A stretch of DNA of 64,000 nucleotides, taken from NCBI GenBank assembly GCA_947685225.1, contig CANTUV010000062.1:17070501-17134500 (forward strand), in the 5' to 3' direction. The DNA comes from Garcia nutans (lineage: Eukaryota; Streptophyta; Magnoliopsida; Malpighiales; Euphorbiaceae). Shown in pieces: positions 62,373-64,000 of this stretch (position 1 is the first letter of the stretch; each line of letters begins with the position of its first letter). The notes under the pieces were generated by a model. That model saw nothing but the letters and a program-made list of their open reading frames with translations, made no database searches and was not told the DNA's origin. Made by a program: the position numbers and the translations under genes.

Positions 62373-62373
62373 C

Positions 62374-64000
62374 TGTGAGTGAGATTTTTGCCCCCCACTT
62401 CCAGTGGAATGGTTTTGTTTAGGCTCAGGGCCTTAGAGAACACGGGCCTAAGCCCGGAGAAAACGGAGTCGCCACCCTGATGGGCTGGGAAAAAGAAAGG
62501 GGTGGATGACTCGATTCCTAAGGAATCCCTAACCCCCTAATGGGTTTGAAAAGTTGGGTACGTGTGAGAAAGGTGAGAAATGGCCCAACACCCCCACAAC
62601 GCCCGGTTCATTGGATCCGACCTCCTTTGCTGGTCTTAATATTATAAAATTCTTAAATATAACAATATTATCCATATTACATGCAACAATTAAATTAAAG
62701 CATCATTATATTAAAATCAAAGCAATATACAAACAAAGCAAATAAATGGACACCAATCTGAGGATGGAAACATGTCCTTACATCGTCCATGTCTAAAACT
62801 AAATAGGACACCCACCAAAAGGTGGAAACGTGTCTTTTACATTGGACCAAAATATAAAAGAAATTTAAATTACATAAAATTTAACTAATGACGTACCCAA
62901 TTATGGAAACATACCTCTTACAATTTTAATACCAAATAAATAATTAAGCAAAATTAAATCATTCAAGTGCTATAACTAAAATAAAAAATATGTCTTAAGT
63001 AAAATAAATCATTCATCATATAACAAATAGCAAACCAAATAAACAATTAAAATTGGAATTTAATTCACCAAGTAAATAAAATTAGGGTTTGAGATTTAGA
63101 ATTTTAAGATTTTAGGTTTTGAGGATTATGGTTACTGAGTTAGGAATTATGATTTTAAATTTACTAGATTGGGTTTTAGGTTCACTGGATAAGGGCTTTA
63201 GGGCGTTGATAAACTTGTCATAAGGTTTTAATGTTTTAAGAATTAGGGTTTAGGAAAACTAGGGTTTACTGGATTGGGTTTTAAGAAAATTAGGGTTTAG
63301 GAAAATTAAGGAATTAAGACACTGGGTTAGGGTTTTGAGAATTAATAAGATAATTTAAAGTTTTGAAAAAATAAGTTAGGGTTTAGATGATTAAGAAATT
63401 TAGGGTTTAAGAGACAAAGATTTATGGTTTTAAAATTTTGGAAATAAAAGAACGATTTAGGGTTTTGATAATTTAATCAATGACTTAGGCTACTGGATGG
63501 TTTTAAGTTTTTAGTTTTTATAAAACATGCAAGTGGAGTTTTGAAAACCAACTGATTAATGTATTAACTAAAGTAAATAATTAAAGTTATTAAAACAAAG
63601 ATCAAGTTACTACATATTCTTATTAATCAAAGAAAATGAAGCTACTATGAACATATATTTTATGATTAAAGATCAAATCTGCGTAGTCGGTTCCACTAAA
63701 AAACTGATTTGTGGACAAACAATAACAAAGGCAATGTTGCTGCCTTTGATGGATTGATGATTGATGAATGCTCACTTGCTGCTAATTCCTTTTTGTCATC
63801 CCTTGCTTTGTTGTTTAAACCTCTTAATGTTAATTGCCGAACTCTAGGTTTTCTCCTTTTTTTTCCCTCTAGGTTTTCTCCTTTTTTTTCCCTCTAGGTT
63901 TTCTCCTTTTTTTCCCTCTAGGTTTTTTCCTTTTTTATGGACCCAAATTGAGTTCTGGAGTAAAAAAATATTTGTATTCTGGACCCTGGGTGGTTTGGAT
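62374..64000 (-). repeat. 5' LTR of T2, partial
   Basis: Begins beside the primer site (TGTGAGTGAG on the plus strand) and aligns with the T1 LTR at 54770 onward, but is more diverged after about 63000. Many TTAGGGTTT words at 63080-63440. The LTR leaves the window on the right. Confidence 0.82.
63842..63936. repeat. Four ~25-bp tandem units in the T2 LTR
   Basis: CTCTAGGTTTTCTCC followed by a T/C run, repeated from 63842 with slight length change. Confidence 0.85.

Larger units (their letters stand above)
56939..62373 (-). mobile_element. T2: Tat-family element with gag only, internal part
   Basis: Minus-strand internal region: primer site 62372-62355, leader, gag 61214-59824, then about 2.9 kb with no protein domain down to 56939. 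Its 5' LTR starts at 62374. I see no protease, RT, RNase H or integrase, and gag ends with a stop followed by noncoding sequence. This matches a non-autonomous gag-only derivative. An ordinary deletion cannot be excluded. Confidence 0.72.

Overview
The window is plant nuclear DNA, probably from intergenic heterochromatin of a eudicot. It is AT-rich. Its coding content is Ty3/gypsy retrotransposon protein plus a pair of intron-containing genes carried inside one retrotransposon. I see no ordinary host gene, tRNA, rRNA or CRISPR array. The species cannot be fixed from the sequence.

The backbone is one very large Tat/Ogre-type element, T1, on the minus strand. Its 3' LTR runs off the left edge (1-1014) and its 5' LTR is at 54770-56938. 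Read in its own direction T1 has: 5' LTR, an 18-nt primer-binding site, a ~1.1 kb leader, gag and protease (53587-51041), RT, RNase H, a second (archaeal-type) RNase H and integrase (25398-21734). After integrase come two genes on the opposite strand: one DUF7745-like (7682-11111) and one with a plant mobile domain (4896-7013). A 67-bp tandem repeat array, a polypurine tract and the 3' LTR follow. Without its insertions T1 would be about 17-18 kb. To its right is T2 (56939-64000), a related element in which only gag is recognisable. Its internal DNA is joined directly to the T1 LTR.

T1 is broken by later insertions, nearly all with clear 5-bp target-site duplications (TSDs). Solo LTR E (1824-4335, TCTGG) sits in the tandem repeats. 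Solo LTR F (7761-9869, GTGGT) sits in the DUF7745-like gene. Chromovirus (Tekay-type) element K1 (11400-21605, TAGCC) sits just past integrase. Between protease and RT there is a nest four insertions deep: Tat-family solo LTR S (25404-51035, GGAGT/GGAGC) contains Tekay element K2 (26601-50142, TTCAA). The 3' LTR of K2 contains Tekay element K3 (26670-39820, CTACC), and the pol gene of K3 contains solo LTR D (32405-35499, TAGAC). Counting T1 this is five layers, and D is itself chimeric.

All three Tekay elements encode gag with a CCHC knuckle, protease, RT, RNase H, integrase and a C-terminal chromodomain. All use an initiator-Met tRNA primer site and all are disabled by stop codons or frameshifts, many of them CAG/CAA/CGA to stop or TGG to stop, as expected from decay of methylated cytosine. 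LTR pairs differ by roughly 0.5% (K3), 0.6% (K1) and 0.9% (K2) by eye, which agrees with the nesting order. The most interesting signals are the antisense two-gene module of T1, a two-hairpin structure with compensatory changes in every Tekay-type LTR, the chimeric LTR D, and the gag-only T2.
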